From contig JARRJV010000002.1 in NCBI GenBank assembly GCA_037388825.1, positions 1 through 54,032 on the forward strand: DNA of 54,032 bases, written 5' to 3'. The first letter of the stretch is position 1, and the number at the start of each line of letters is the position of its first letter. The DNA is from Acidiferrobacteraceae bacterium (lineage in GTDB: Bacteria; Pseudomonadota; Gammaproteobacteria; Acidiferrobacterales; JAJDNE01). The translations under genes were made by a program, and so were the position numbers. Below are positions 1 to 7,589 of the stretch, in pieces. A model generated the notes under the pieces. It worked only from the letters and a program-made list of their open reading frames with translations, had not been told where the DNA came from and ran no database searches.

Positions 1-779
1 CCGGGCTCGAATCCGGACTGGCAGGCTGAATAGACGGCGGCGGTTTCGATTGCCTCGATCTCTTCCATCGGCGGCAGAATCCCCGGCAGGCGTGCAGCCA
101 GCATGGTCTTGCCGGAGCCGGGTGGCCCAACCATGAGCAGGCTGTGCCCGCCAGTAGCGGCGATTTCCAGGGCGCGGCGTGCCTGGTGCTGGCCGCGCAC
201 ATCCGCGAGGTCGGGGGTCGTGGCCAAGGGTTCATGCCCGCCGGCGGGCTGATGGGCCGGCAGACGCGCTTCGCCGGTCAGGTGCGCGCAGACATCGAGC
301 AGGTGCGCCGCGGCGACGACCCGGGTTCGGCTGACCCGCGCCGCTTCATCGGCATTCTCCCGCGGAACGATGAGCGAGCGCTTCGTCTCCGCGCACTGCA
401 ATGCAGCCGTCAGTGTGCCGCGTACCGGCCGCAGTTCACCCGTGAGTGCCAGTTCCCCGAGAAATTCGTGCTCGTCCAGGTGCCGGGCCGGCAATTGGCC
501 CGAGGCGACCAGAATGCCGATGGCGATGGGCAGGTCGAAGCGTCCACCATCCTTCGGCAGATCGGCCGGTGCCAGGTTGACCGTGATGCGCCGGGCCGGG
601 AAGTCGAAGCGGGAGTTAAGGATGGCGCTGCGCACCCGGTCCTTGCTTTCCTTGACCGTGGTTTCTGGTAGCCCGACAATGGACAGGGCCGGCAGCCCAT
701 TGGCCAGGTGGACCTCTACCGTGACCGGCGGGGCCTGGATACCGAGCAGGGCGCGGCTATAGACGATGGCGAGTGACAT
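1..779 (-). CDS. comM: YifB/ComM family Mg-chelatase-like AAA+ ATPase (partial, 3' end outside window)
   Basis: Translation from the ATG at 779 gives about 259 residues before the window edge. It starts MSLAIVYSRALLGI and continues with the N-terminal ChlI-like (Lon-S5-fold) domain, including GLPETTVKESKDRVR and LPKDGGRFDLPIAIGIL. The AAA+ part begins near residue 190, and a Walker A motif GPPGSGKT lies at residues 218-225. This is the YifB/ComM family. ComM is known in naturally transforming bacteria as a helicase that helps branch migration during integration of incoming DNA. About half of the protein (Walker B, sensor motifs and C-terminal region) lies outside the window. It follows ubiK on the same strand, an order also found in Pseudomonas. 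Family assignment is firm; the role in transformation here is inferred. Confidence 0.93.
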   Translation of the reverse strand, partial: MSLAIVYSRALLGIQAPPVTVEVHLANGLPALSIVGLPETTVKESKDRVRSAILNSRFDFPARRITVNLAPADLPKDGGRFDLPIAIGILVASGQLPARHLDEHEFLGELALTGELRPVRGTLTAALQCAETKRSLIVPRENADEAARVSRTRVVAAAHLLDVCAHLTGEARLPAHQPAGGHEPLATTPDLADVRGQHQARRALEIAATGGHSLLMVGPPGSGKTMLAARLPGILPPMEEIEAIETAAVYSACQSGFEP

Positions 780-818
780 GGAATCCTTTCCATAGTGTGG
801 GTAGGCCCTCTGGGGCCC

Positions 819-1067
819 CTACTTGTTTACCAGCTTTTCCTCGAGCTCGGCAACCATCTTTTCCAGCTGTTCCAGCTTCTCCCGGGTCCGGCGCAGTACC
901 GCCTCCTGAATCTCCAGTTCCTCCCGCGTGACCAGGTCCGCCCGATCCAGGGCCGAGCGGAATGCGGCCCGCAGATTCTGGCGAAAGCCCTCGGCCGGTG
1001 GCTCGGGCAGCAGGTCGGAAACTGCGGAAACCAGGTCTTCCAGGGTCTGTTTGGGGTTCATGGCCAT
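819..1067 (-). CDS. ubiK: UbiK/YqiC family ubiquinone biosynthesis accessory factor
   Basis: A small protein of about 82 residues (MAMNPKQTLEDLVSAV...) whose C-terminal half is a heptad-rich coiled coil (EELEIQEAVLRRTREKL... ELEEKLVNK). This is the UbiK (formerly YqiC/BMFP) family, which binds UbiJ and helps the aerobic steps of ubiquinone synthesis at the membrane. Two in-frame ATGs, at 1067 and 1061, are both plausible, and neither has a strong ribosome-binding site. An upstream extension to 1145 is open, but it would run through the NtrC-like sites of the divergent operon and does not resemble the family, so I reject it. The gene precedes comM on the same strand. Confidence 0.88.
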   Translation of the reverse strand: MAMNPKQTLEDLVSAVSDLLPEPPAEGFRQNLRAAFRSALDRADLVTREELEIQEAVLRRTREKLEQLEKMVAELEEKLVNK

Positions 1068-1114
1068 ATCGCCGCGGATCATATCAGAACTACGCCCCGG
1101 AATTGCCCGGGCAT

Positions 1115-1154
1115 AGTGCACCGACCTGGGGAGTGCGCACCACATTAGTGCACC
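1115..1154. promoter_or_regulatory. NtrC-like enhancer sites
   Basis: Three direct copies of AGTGC(GC)ACC lie at 1115-1122, 1132-1141 and 1147-1154. The last two overlap a 17-base inverted repeat, CGCACCACATTAGTGCA (1136-1152), close to the NtrC consensus TGCAC-N7-GTGCA. The centre is about 98 bases upstream of the start expected from the sigma-54 promoter at 1216-1230, a usual enhancer distance. The sites also sit just upstream of divergent ubiK, so they could affect both genes. The repeats are seen directly; the regulator is inferred. Confidence 0.65.
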
Positions 1155-1215
1155 AATGTTGCATATTCACCCTCTTCGTACAGATAACTCGTTGAATTAT
1201 AAGAATAACTAGGCT

Positions 1216-1230
1216 TGGCACGGGAACTGC
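1216..1230 (+). promoter_or_regulatory. Sigma-54 (RpoN) promoter for porin-glnK-amtB
   Basis: The sequence TGGCACGGGAACTGC matches the consensus TGGCACG-N4-TTGC in all but one position. The invariant GG is at 1217-1218 and the GC at 1229-1230, with canonical spacing. Transcription would start near 1242, leaving a leader of about 105 nt before the porin ATG. With the upstream NtrC-like sites this predicts induction under nitrogen limitation, as is known for glnK-amtB in many proteobacteria. Confidence 0.85.
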
Positions 1231-1346
1231 TCTAAAGGGGGCCAGCAAAGCAAATGTTTTACGGAATGCTTTGGTTCTGAGCAGGGAAAGTCTCGAAAGA
1301 GCTTTGTAGTGAAACCTGTATTACTTAACGATAGGAGAGCAAGCAT

Positions 1347-1970
1347 ATGAACAAACTGACCAAGTCCTTGGTTGCCGCCGGTCTGCTGGCGGGTATGAGT
1401 GCGCCGGTCCTGGCCGATGGTCTCAGCGGCAACGTTGCCCTCGTCAGTGACTATGTCTGGCGTGGTGTCGAGCAGTCCCCCGGTGCCGCCCCGACCATGC
1501 AGGGTGGTATGGATTATGAGACGGGTGCCTTCTCGTTCGGTACCTGGGGTTCCAGCCTTGCCGAAGGTGGTACCGAGATCGATCTGTACGGTGCTTACAG
1601 CTTTGGCCCCGTGTCCGTTGGTGCGATCTACTACTACTTCCCGACCGGTTCGCTTGGCAATTCTGGTTCTACCGAAGTGAACGTCAGTGGTGACGCAGGT
1701 CCGGTCTCGCTGATGGCGTCCTATGCAACCGATGTTTCGGGCAACCCGTATTACCTGGAGGCTTCTTACTCCCACGGTTTCGGCAAGGTCAGCCTGGACC
1801 TGCACGCGGGTTACGGGGAAACCTACACCACCAGTTCGGGTGGAGCCGCGTTTGACTATTCGATCGGCGTGAGTGGCAGTGCCGGTGGACTGGATCTGGC
1901 TGCGGTGTATGCCTATTCCGAGTCGACGAAGGAAGGCAAGCCGTACGTCAGCATCGGCAAGTCCATCTAA
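1347..1970 (+). CDS. TorF-family putative outer-membrane porin
   Basis: A 207-residue protein with a clear signal peptide (MNKLTKSLVAAGLLAGMSAPVLA, cleavage before DGLSG). The mature part alternates aromatic and glycine-rich beta segments: VALVSDYVWRGVEQS, GAFSFGTWGSSL, EIDLYGAYSF. The family (gcw_chp/TorF) is of small outer-membrane beta-barrels, and the SDYVWRG opening is typical. The start has a GGAGAG ribosome-binding site. It is the first gene after the sigma-54 promoter and is followed by glnK and amtB, which suggests a nitrogen-regulated outer-membrane path for ammonium or another nitrogen compound. The substrate is not visible from the sequence. No conventional porin eyelet residues can be assigned. 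Confidence 0.85.
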   Translation: MNKLTKSLVAAGLLAGMSAPVLADGLSGNVALVSDYVWRGVEQSPGAAPTMQGGMDYETGAFSFGTWGSSLAEGGTEIDLYGAYSFGPVSVGAIYYYFPTGSLGNSGSTEVNVSGDAGPVSLMASYATDVSGNPYYLEASYSHGFGKVSLDLHAGYGETYTTSSGGAAFDYSIGVSGSAGGLDLAAVYAYSESTKEGKPYVSIGKSI

Positions 1971-1984
1971 GTAACATCCGGACC

Positions 1985-2007
1985 GGGACGCCGGACCCCG
2001 GCGTCCC
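1985..2007 (+). promoter_or_regulatory. Intercistronic stem-loop between porin and glnK
   Basis: A perfect 10-bp inverted repeat (GGGACGCCGG / CCGGCGTCCC) with a 3-base ACC loop fills most of the 66-base gap. No T-run follows, so it is not a classical terminator. It more likely stabilises the 3' end of the porin message or partly attenuates reading into glnK. A good ribosome-binding site for glnK (AAAGGAGAG) follows. Confidence 0.6.
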
Positions 2008-2018
2008 GAATCGGATAA

Positions 2019-2375
<357 letters not shown>

Positions 2376-2392
2376 TACGGGAGAATGAAACG

Positions 2393-3706
2393 ATGAAATC
2401 CAAATTATTTTCCAAAATGCTGTTCGGGGCGGCGCTGGTATTGGCGTCGGCGCCGGGTCTGGCACTCGCGGACGAAGCGCCCACGCTTAGTGCGGGCGAT
2501 ACTTCGTGGATGCTGACCTCCACGGCCCTGGTGCTCTTCATGAGCATTCCCGGCCTGGCGCTGTTCTATGCCGGCATGGTGCGCACCAAGAACGTGCTTT
2601 CCGTTCTGATGCAGGTTTTCGCCATCACGGCTCTGATCACCATCATCTGGGCCATCATCGGCTACACGATCGCCTTCACCGATGGCGGCAATGCCAACCA
2701 GTACATGGGCGGCATGAGCAAGCTGTTCCTGGCCGGTGTTACCGGTGACGCGCTTTCCGGAACGATTCCGGAGACCGTGTTCATGACCTTCCAGATGACC
2801 TTCGCCATCATTACCCCGGCGCTGATCGTCGGTGCCTTTGCCGAGCGTATGAAGTTCTCGGCCATGCTGTGGTTCATGGGTATCTGGTCCATCGTGGTCT
2901 ACTCGCCGATCACCCACTGGGTGTGGGGCGGCGGCTGGCTCGGCTCCATGAACATCCTGGACTTCGCTGGCGGTACCGTGGTGCACATCAACGCGGGTAT
3001 TGCCGGTCTGGTCTCGGCGCTGGTGCTTGGCAAACGTAAGGGCTATCCGACCACTCCCATGCCTCCGCACAACCTGGTGCTTACCCTGATCGGTGCCTCC
3101 ATGCTGTGGGTGGGCTGGTTCGGCTTCAATGCCGGTAGTGAGCTGGCGGCCGACGGCACGGCCGGTATGGCCATGGCGGTCACGCAAATCGCGACGGCGG
3201 CTGCGGCCCTGGGCTGGATGCTGTCCGAGTGGATCACCCACGGCAAGCCGAGCATGCTGGGTATTGCCTCGGGTGCAGTTGCGGGTCTGGTTGCGATCAC
3301 CCCGGCCTCCGGTACCGCCGGTCCCATGGGTGCCATCGCCATCGGCGCCGCCGCGGGCATCGGCTGTTTCATCGCCGCCACCAAGATCAAGAAGGCCTTT
3401 GGCTACGACGATTCGCTGGACGCCTTCGGCGTGCACGCGATCGGCGGCATCATCGGTGCGCTCCTGACCGGCGTGTTCGCCGCGAAGAGCCTGGGCGGTG
3501 CCGGTCTTGGCGTCGAATCCGGTTCCATCGGCGACCAGGTCGGTGTGCAGCTGGTGGGCATCGCCGCGACCCTGATCTACACCGGTGTCGTGACCTTCAT
3601 CATCCTGAAGGTGCTGGACATCATCATGGGTCTGCGTGTGACCGAAGAAGAGGAAACCGAAGGTCTGGATATCGCCCTGCACGACGAAAAGGGCTACAAC
3701 CTCTAG
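2393..3706 (+). CDS. amtB: Ammonium transporter AmtB
   Basis: A 437-residue Amt/MEP/Rh channel with a cleavable signal sequence (MKSKLFSKMLFGAALVLASAPGLALA) and eleven predicted membrane segments. The pore twin histidines are in VVHINAGIAGLV and DAFGVHAIGG, and the family signature region FNAGSELAADG is present. I use the ATG at 2393, because GGGAGA ends 8 bases before it; the GTG at 2372 overlaps the glnK stop and would only add an untypical MIRENET. It conducts ammonium across the inner membrane and is gated by GlnK. A strong terminator follows. Confidence 0.97.
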   Translation: MKSKLFSKMLFGAALVLASAPGLALADEAPTLSAGDTSWMLTSTALVLFMSIPGLALFYAGMVRTKNVLSVLMQVFAITALITIIWAIIGYTIAFTDGGNANQYMGGMSKLFLAGVTGDALSGTIPETVFMTFQMTFAIITPALIVGAFAERMKFSAMLWFMGIWSIVVYSPITHWVWGGGWLGSMNILDFAGGTVVHINAGIAGLVSALVLGKRKGYPTTPMPPHNLVLTLIGASMLWVGWFGFNAGSELAADGTAGMAMAVTQIATAAAALGWMLSEWITHGKPSMLGIASGAVAGLVAITPASGTAGPMGAIAIGAAAGIGCFIAATKIKKAFGYDDSLDAFGVHAIGGIIGALLTGVFAAKSLGGAGLGVESGSIGDQVGVQLVGIAATLIYTGVVTFIILKVLDIIMGLRVTEEEETEGLDIALHDEKGYNL

Positions 3707-3729
3707 GCACAACGGTAGTGTGATGTACG

Positions 3730-3758
3730 GGGGCGCCTTCGGGCGCCCCTTTTATTTT
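3730..3758 (+). terminator. Rho-independent terminator after amtB
   Basis: An 8-bp GC stem (GGGGCGCC / GGCGCCCC) with a TTCG tetraloop, followed by TTTTATTTT. The T-run overlaps the stop codon of the convergent DUF945 gene (3752-3754), so the two units end almost back to back. Confidence 0.93.
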
Positions 3759-5233
3759 GACGGCCGCGATAGCGCAACGGGATTGATCGGGGTCCCGTTG
3801 ATCGTAATCCTTCCTTTTTCCATCTTGATACGGAATCGATAGGCGTCGCCATCGAGCTGGAAGAATCGCTGCAGTCCGGAGTCCTTCAGATAGGCCGGAT
3901 AAGCGGCATCGGTAATGGCTGCGAGCGCTTCTGGCGTGAGTTGTTTCTCTTCGCCCTGGGTCAGGTTGCCGGAGTGGCGCAAGAGTTCCACGTCCTTCTG
4001 GATACGCGCCTTGATCAGCGCCCGAAACGCGGCTTCCGGAACCGACAGTTGTGCGTCGCCTTCAATCGCGGTCAACAGCAGCATGGGATTGGCACCGATG
4101 TCCTGACTGGATCCGTCCACCGCGAGCCGGGCATTTCCCGAAACCGGTCCGAACTCCGTCTTGAGCTGGAACTTGCTCAGGTCGAACTCCGGGTTGCGTC
4201 GCGACAGGGTCCCGGCAAGCACAAGCGCCTTGCCAAACACGATCATCTGCGTCTGTTCTGGCGGAAGGGTCCGGTTGTAGGTGGCGTTCATCTCTTGCTG
4301 GAACTTGTGCAACGCTGCCGCATCGATCCGTTTCAGCGTGGCCTTGGCGTCGGCAGGCCCAAAATGCTTCCCGGAGATGGTTGCATTCGCCAGTTTCCAT
4401 TCAAACTCCACGGACAGAAGTTCATTGGCCATTCGCGACAGGCTGGTGTTTTGTATTCCCTTGAACTCGGCCAGTCCGGGCACGGAAACCGAGCCCAGGG
4501 AAAACCGGTTTGTGCCCACCATCGTGCCTGCGGGCCCCTTGTTCAGGTCCGTTGCCAGGGCCATCTTCGCGAAGCGAATTTTTGAGCCACCCGAGTCGAT
4601 TTCAAGGGATGGCGCCGCAATGGACATCTTCAGTCGTGTCCACCCGGTATCGAAGGCGATCTGGCCACTTACCGGTGCCCAGGCAACACTCTTGTCGCCA
4701 GAGCGACGCTTGCCTCCCTCAATCGCGATCGTGCCGCTTGCATCTCCTTGCAGGTCTACGGTGGCCTCCAGGGTGGCCGGCGGAATGGTAGCGATTTCCT
4801 TGGCCAGCTTCGGTGGAGCCTTGGAACCGGCGCGCACGGAGTAGTGCGCGTGGATCACGGCGAGCGCCGGCGCCCGCTGCCAGGAATGCAGGGGAATCGG
4901 GCCGTGTTCGATCTCATAGCGCGCAACGATGAGGATTGGTGTAGCACTGTGGGTCGCGAGGGTACTGTCGGCGGTAGAGCTAAACCACCCGCGGTGATAG
5001 TTGAATTCCTTAACGCTCAGGCCGGCATGTGTCGCTGCGGCCTTGGCGGTTTGCGGAAATGTTGATGCGATTCGGCTCCCGAGCCACCAGGGAATTGCGG
5101 CTGCGGCGATCACCGCAAGTAACAGGACGGCGGCGACAACGCGAACGATTGTCCGGACCGATGCTGAACCGGAGGACGCCTTCTGGGGTCTGGCGCGATC
5201 TTCGCGCCCGGATTTCGGGCGCCTAGTTGCCAT
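3752..5233 (-). CDS. DUF945 (YdgA-like) family protein
   Basis: A 493-residue protein with a basic cytoplasmic N-terminus, one membrane anchor (about residues 28-50, VRTIVRVVAAVLLLAVIAAAAIPWW) and a long periplasmic region. The start of that region (FNYHRGWFSSTADSTL, RYEIEHGPIP) is characteristic of DUF945. Family members such as E. coli YdgA are poorly understood envelope proteins. Its ATG (5233) lies inside the last codons of the GGDEF-EAL gene (11-base overlap), so it is the third gene of a coupled operon with a c-di-GMP protein and a PhnD-like binding protein. That is an unusual setting for the family. Function unknown. Confidence 0.85.
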   Translation of the reverse strand: MATRRPKSGREDRARPQKASSGSASVRTIVRVVAAVLLLAVIAAAAIPWWLGSRIASTFPQTAKAAATHAGLSVKEFNYHRGWFSSTADSTLATHSATPILIVARYEIEHGPIPLHSWQRAPALAVIHAHYSVRAGSKAPPKLAKEIATIPPATLEATVDLQGDASGTIAIEGGKRRSGDKSVAWAPVSGQIAFDTGWTRLKMSIAAPSLEIDSGGSKIRFAKMALATDLNKGPAGTMVGTNRFSLGSVSVPGLAEFKGIQNTSLSRMANELLSVEFEWKLANATISGKHFGPADAKATLKRIDAAALHKFQQEMNATYNRTLPPEQTQMIVFGKALVLAGTLSRRNPEFDLSKFQLKTEFGPVSGNARLAVDGSSQDIGANPMLLLTAIEGDAQLSVPEAAFRALIKARIQKDVELLRHSGNLTQGEEKQLTPEALAAITDAAYPAYLKDSGLQRFFQLDGDAYRFRIKMEKGRITINGTPINPVALSRPSK

Positions 5234-7589
5234 TCGGACGTGATTTCCCGCCGGGTTTGTGGAAGGCCTGTTGATTGATGTTTTTCACGTCCACCTTGTA
5301 CAGGCTCGCCATGGGGGAGCCGATATGATTTCCCTGGACCTTGTCGATACCGATTCTTCCAAGGATCTGAAGTGCCTCCGAATTTTCCACATACTCGGCC
5401 ACGGTTTCCAGCCCCAGCCCCCTCGCGACCTGCACAATCGCTGTCACAAAGACCTGGTCCTCCCGGCTCGTGGCAATATGTCGGATGAAGTTGCCATCTA
5501 CCTTGAGCTGATCCACGGGCAGTTGCTTGAGATAGGAGAACGAGGAGAAGCCGGATCCGAAATCGTCAAGGGAGAAGCGAAATCCGTTCCGCTTCATTAT
5601 GGTGAGAAAACTTTCGGCCCGCGCGATTTCCCGAATGGCCGTGGATTCGGTGATCTCGAAAATGAGTTGATCGGGCCGGAATGGGCCGTCGCGCGTCAGT
5701 TGCTCACAGAAGTCGCAGAATCCCGGCATGTCCAGGGATCGGCCTGACAAATTGACCGAGATGCAACAATCGTGATTTTCCGGCTTCTTCAGCGTTTCCA
5801 TGACCGCGCGTATGACCCAGCGATCGATGTCTGCGATCTGTCCCGATTGCTCGGCTGCATCGATGAACTGGCCCGCCGAAAAGATCGTACCGTTCTCGTC
5901 GCGCAGCCGTACCAGTGCCTCGTACATGCGTACGGACTCGTCCCCTTTGAGTGAGACCACTGGCTGGTACTCCAGCACCAGGCGATCAGTCTTCAACGCG
6001 TTCCGGATCAGGCTGCGCCAGTTGACGAGCTTGCGCATGGTATCCAGGTCACGATCCGTGCTGCGAAAGATGTAGTAGCTATTGTGGCCCAGGGACTTGG
6101 CGCGGGACATCGCGATGTCGGCGCGTGCCAACAGGGTCTGGCTGTCATTGCCGTCGTCGGGGAAGGCACAAATGCCGGTGCAGACCGAAATTGGTACCGG
6201 CGTATCATTGATCGTGGTCCGTGCGGACTGGCATGCACCCAGAATTGATTTTGCGACCCCTTTGGCGTCGGCGGCATTGTAGCCGCGCAGCATTACCCCG
6301 AAGACATCGCCCCCCAGACGCGCAATTTGCCCGCGATCGCCGACGCGATCCCGAATCACGTCCGCGGTCAGCCGCAGAAGACTGTCCCCGGCGAGGTGTC
6401 CGTGCGAGTCATTGATCAACTTGAAATCATCCAGGTCGACAACAAGCAATGCCACTGGCGTATTCGCCTGATCGGCAATTCGCAACTCTTCGTCCAGCAA
6501 CTCGATGAATTTGGGGCGCGCATAAAGCCCGGTCAGCGGGTCCCGTTCCGCAAGGTAGGCAAGCCGTGACGCATCCTCACGTCTGCGCGTGATGTCGCGC
6601 GTCACCCCGCGATAGCCAACCAGACGGCCCTCGCGGTCAATGATGGGAACGCCATTGGACTCGAGCGTTACTTCCGTTCCGTTCTTGTGTTTGGCCCGGT
6701 ATTCGAAACCGTAGAATGGCTTTTCATCCGCCATTGCCTCCTCAAGGAGCACGTTCAGGCGGGCGGCGTCCTGGGGGTCCATGAAATCAAAGATACTGCT
6801 GGCCAGCGCCTGGCCCGGCGCATAACCCAGCAGGGCCTCGATGCGGTTGGATACATAGATGTAGCGGGCGTTGGTATCGATCTCCCAGATCCAGTCGCTG
6901 GTGTTATCGGCCATATCGCGGAACCGGCGATTGCTGCGCTCGAGCTCCTCCATGTTGTATTGAAGCCGCTCCGCCATGGTGTTGAAGCGCGTTGCCAGGG
7001 TCCCGATCTCGTCCTTGCTGGCTACCGGTACCCGGGCCGACAGATCGCCGTGTTCGATAGCAGACGCATTGCGCATAAACACCCCGAGGTCGCGCGTGAG
7101 AAACCAGCCAAGTGTGAGGGAAATCAGCGCAACCAGTGCAATTTCAATGGCGACGATAACTATGTTGTATTGCGTGGTTCGCCTGAGGGCCGCGTCAGCC
7201 TGGGCGCGCGAGATCTGGATCTCGACCCGGCCGAACAGACTGCCGGCAACCTCGATTGGCCGTCGGCTTGTGACGACCTTGTCGCGTCCCTCGCGCTGGC
7301 CGGCGACGGCCAGGGGATGGTCCAGATGATCGACGATGGACACGAAAGTGACGTTGTGGCGGTCCACCAGTCCCTCGACCTGGCTGCGCAGCTGTGCGAT
7401 GTCCAGGGCAAGCAGTGGTTCCGTGGTCGAATTGACGACCAGCTCAGCCGTGCTGTTTGCCCGATGCTGGAGCTCCTGTTCCAGGTTGACTTCGCTGTTG
7501 TGCAGATTGCTGACGAGCAGGATGCCCAGCAAAAGGGATTCGGTCACCGCGATGAGGATCGCCGCCTTGTAGCGCAGGGACCAGGTCAT
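5223..7589 (-). CDS. Membrane HAMP-PAS-GGDEF-EAL protein, probable c-di-GMP phosphodiesterase
   Basis: 788 residues. TM1 is at about 8-28, followed by a periplasmic domain of about 110 residues, TM2 at about 142-163, HAMP about 163-215, PAS/PAC about 222-340, GGDEF about 345-510 and EAL about 530-780. The GGDEF signature is GGDVF (426-430): the catalytic glutamate is valine, so cyclase activity is probably lost. The EAL domain looks intact: EAL at 557-559, then NLSG, EITES, DDFGSG and QGNHIGSP. It should hydrolyse c-di-GMP, perhaps with the GGDEF domain as a GTP-binding regulator. The start overlaps the stop of the upstream PhnD-like gene by 4 bases (ATGA), suggesting the periplasmic domain reads out that protein. 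Confidence 0.93.
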   Translation of the reverse strand: MTWSLRYKAAILIAVTESLLLGILLVSNLHNSEVNLEQELQHRANSTAELVVNSTTEPLLALDIAQLRSQVEGLVDRHNVTFVSIVDHLDHPLAVAGQREGRDKVVTSRRPIEVAGSLFGRVEIQISRAQADAALRRTTQYNIVIVAIEIALVALISLTLGWFLTRDLGVFMRNASAIEHGDLSARVPVASKDEIGTLATRFNTMAERLQYNMEELERSNRRFRDMADNTSDWIWEIDTNARYIYVSNRIEALLGYAPGQALASSIFDFMDPQDAARLNVLLEEAMADEKPFYGFEYRAKHKNGTEVTLESNGVPIIDREGRLVGYRGVTRDITRRREDASRLAYLAERDPLTGLYARPKFIELLDEELRIADQANTPVALLVVDLDDFKLINDSHGHLAGDSLLRLTADVIRDRVGDRGQIARLGGDVFGVMLRGYNAADAKGVAKSILGACQSARTTINDTPVPISVCTGICAFPDDGNDSQTLLARADIAMSRAKSLGHNSYYIFRSTDRDLDTMRKLVNWRSLIRNALKTDRLVLEYQPVVSLKGDESVRMYEALVRLRDENGTIFSAGQFIDAAEQSGQIADIDRWVIRAVMETLKKPENHDCCISVNLSGRSLDMPGFCDFCEQLTRDGPFRPDQLIFEITESTAIREIARAESFLTIMKRNGFRFSLDDFGSGFSSFSYLKQLPVDQLKVDGNFIRHIATSREDQVFVTAIVQVARGLGLETVAEYVENSEALQILGRIGIDKVQGNHIGSPMASLYKVDVKNINQQAFHKPGGKSRPNGN

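Noticed and set aside
1149-1165. Second 17-base NtrC site at TGCACCAATGTTGCATA
   Set aside because: Only the left half matches; the right half is off by one to two bases. I keep the half-site only as part of the repeat array.
2405-3712. Long open frame on the minus strand opposite amtB (435 residues)
   Set aside because: Its translation is His/Asp/Gly-rich with no domain, and amtB on the other strand is certain. It is a by-product of GC-rich codon use.
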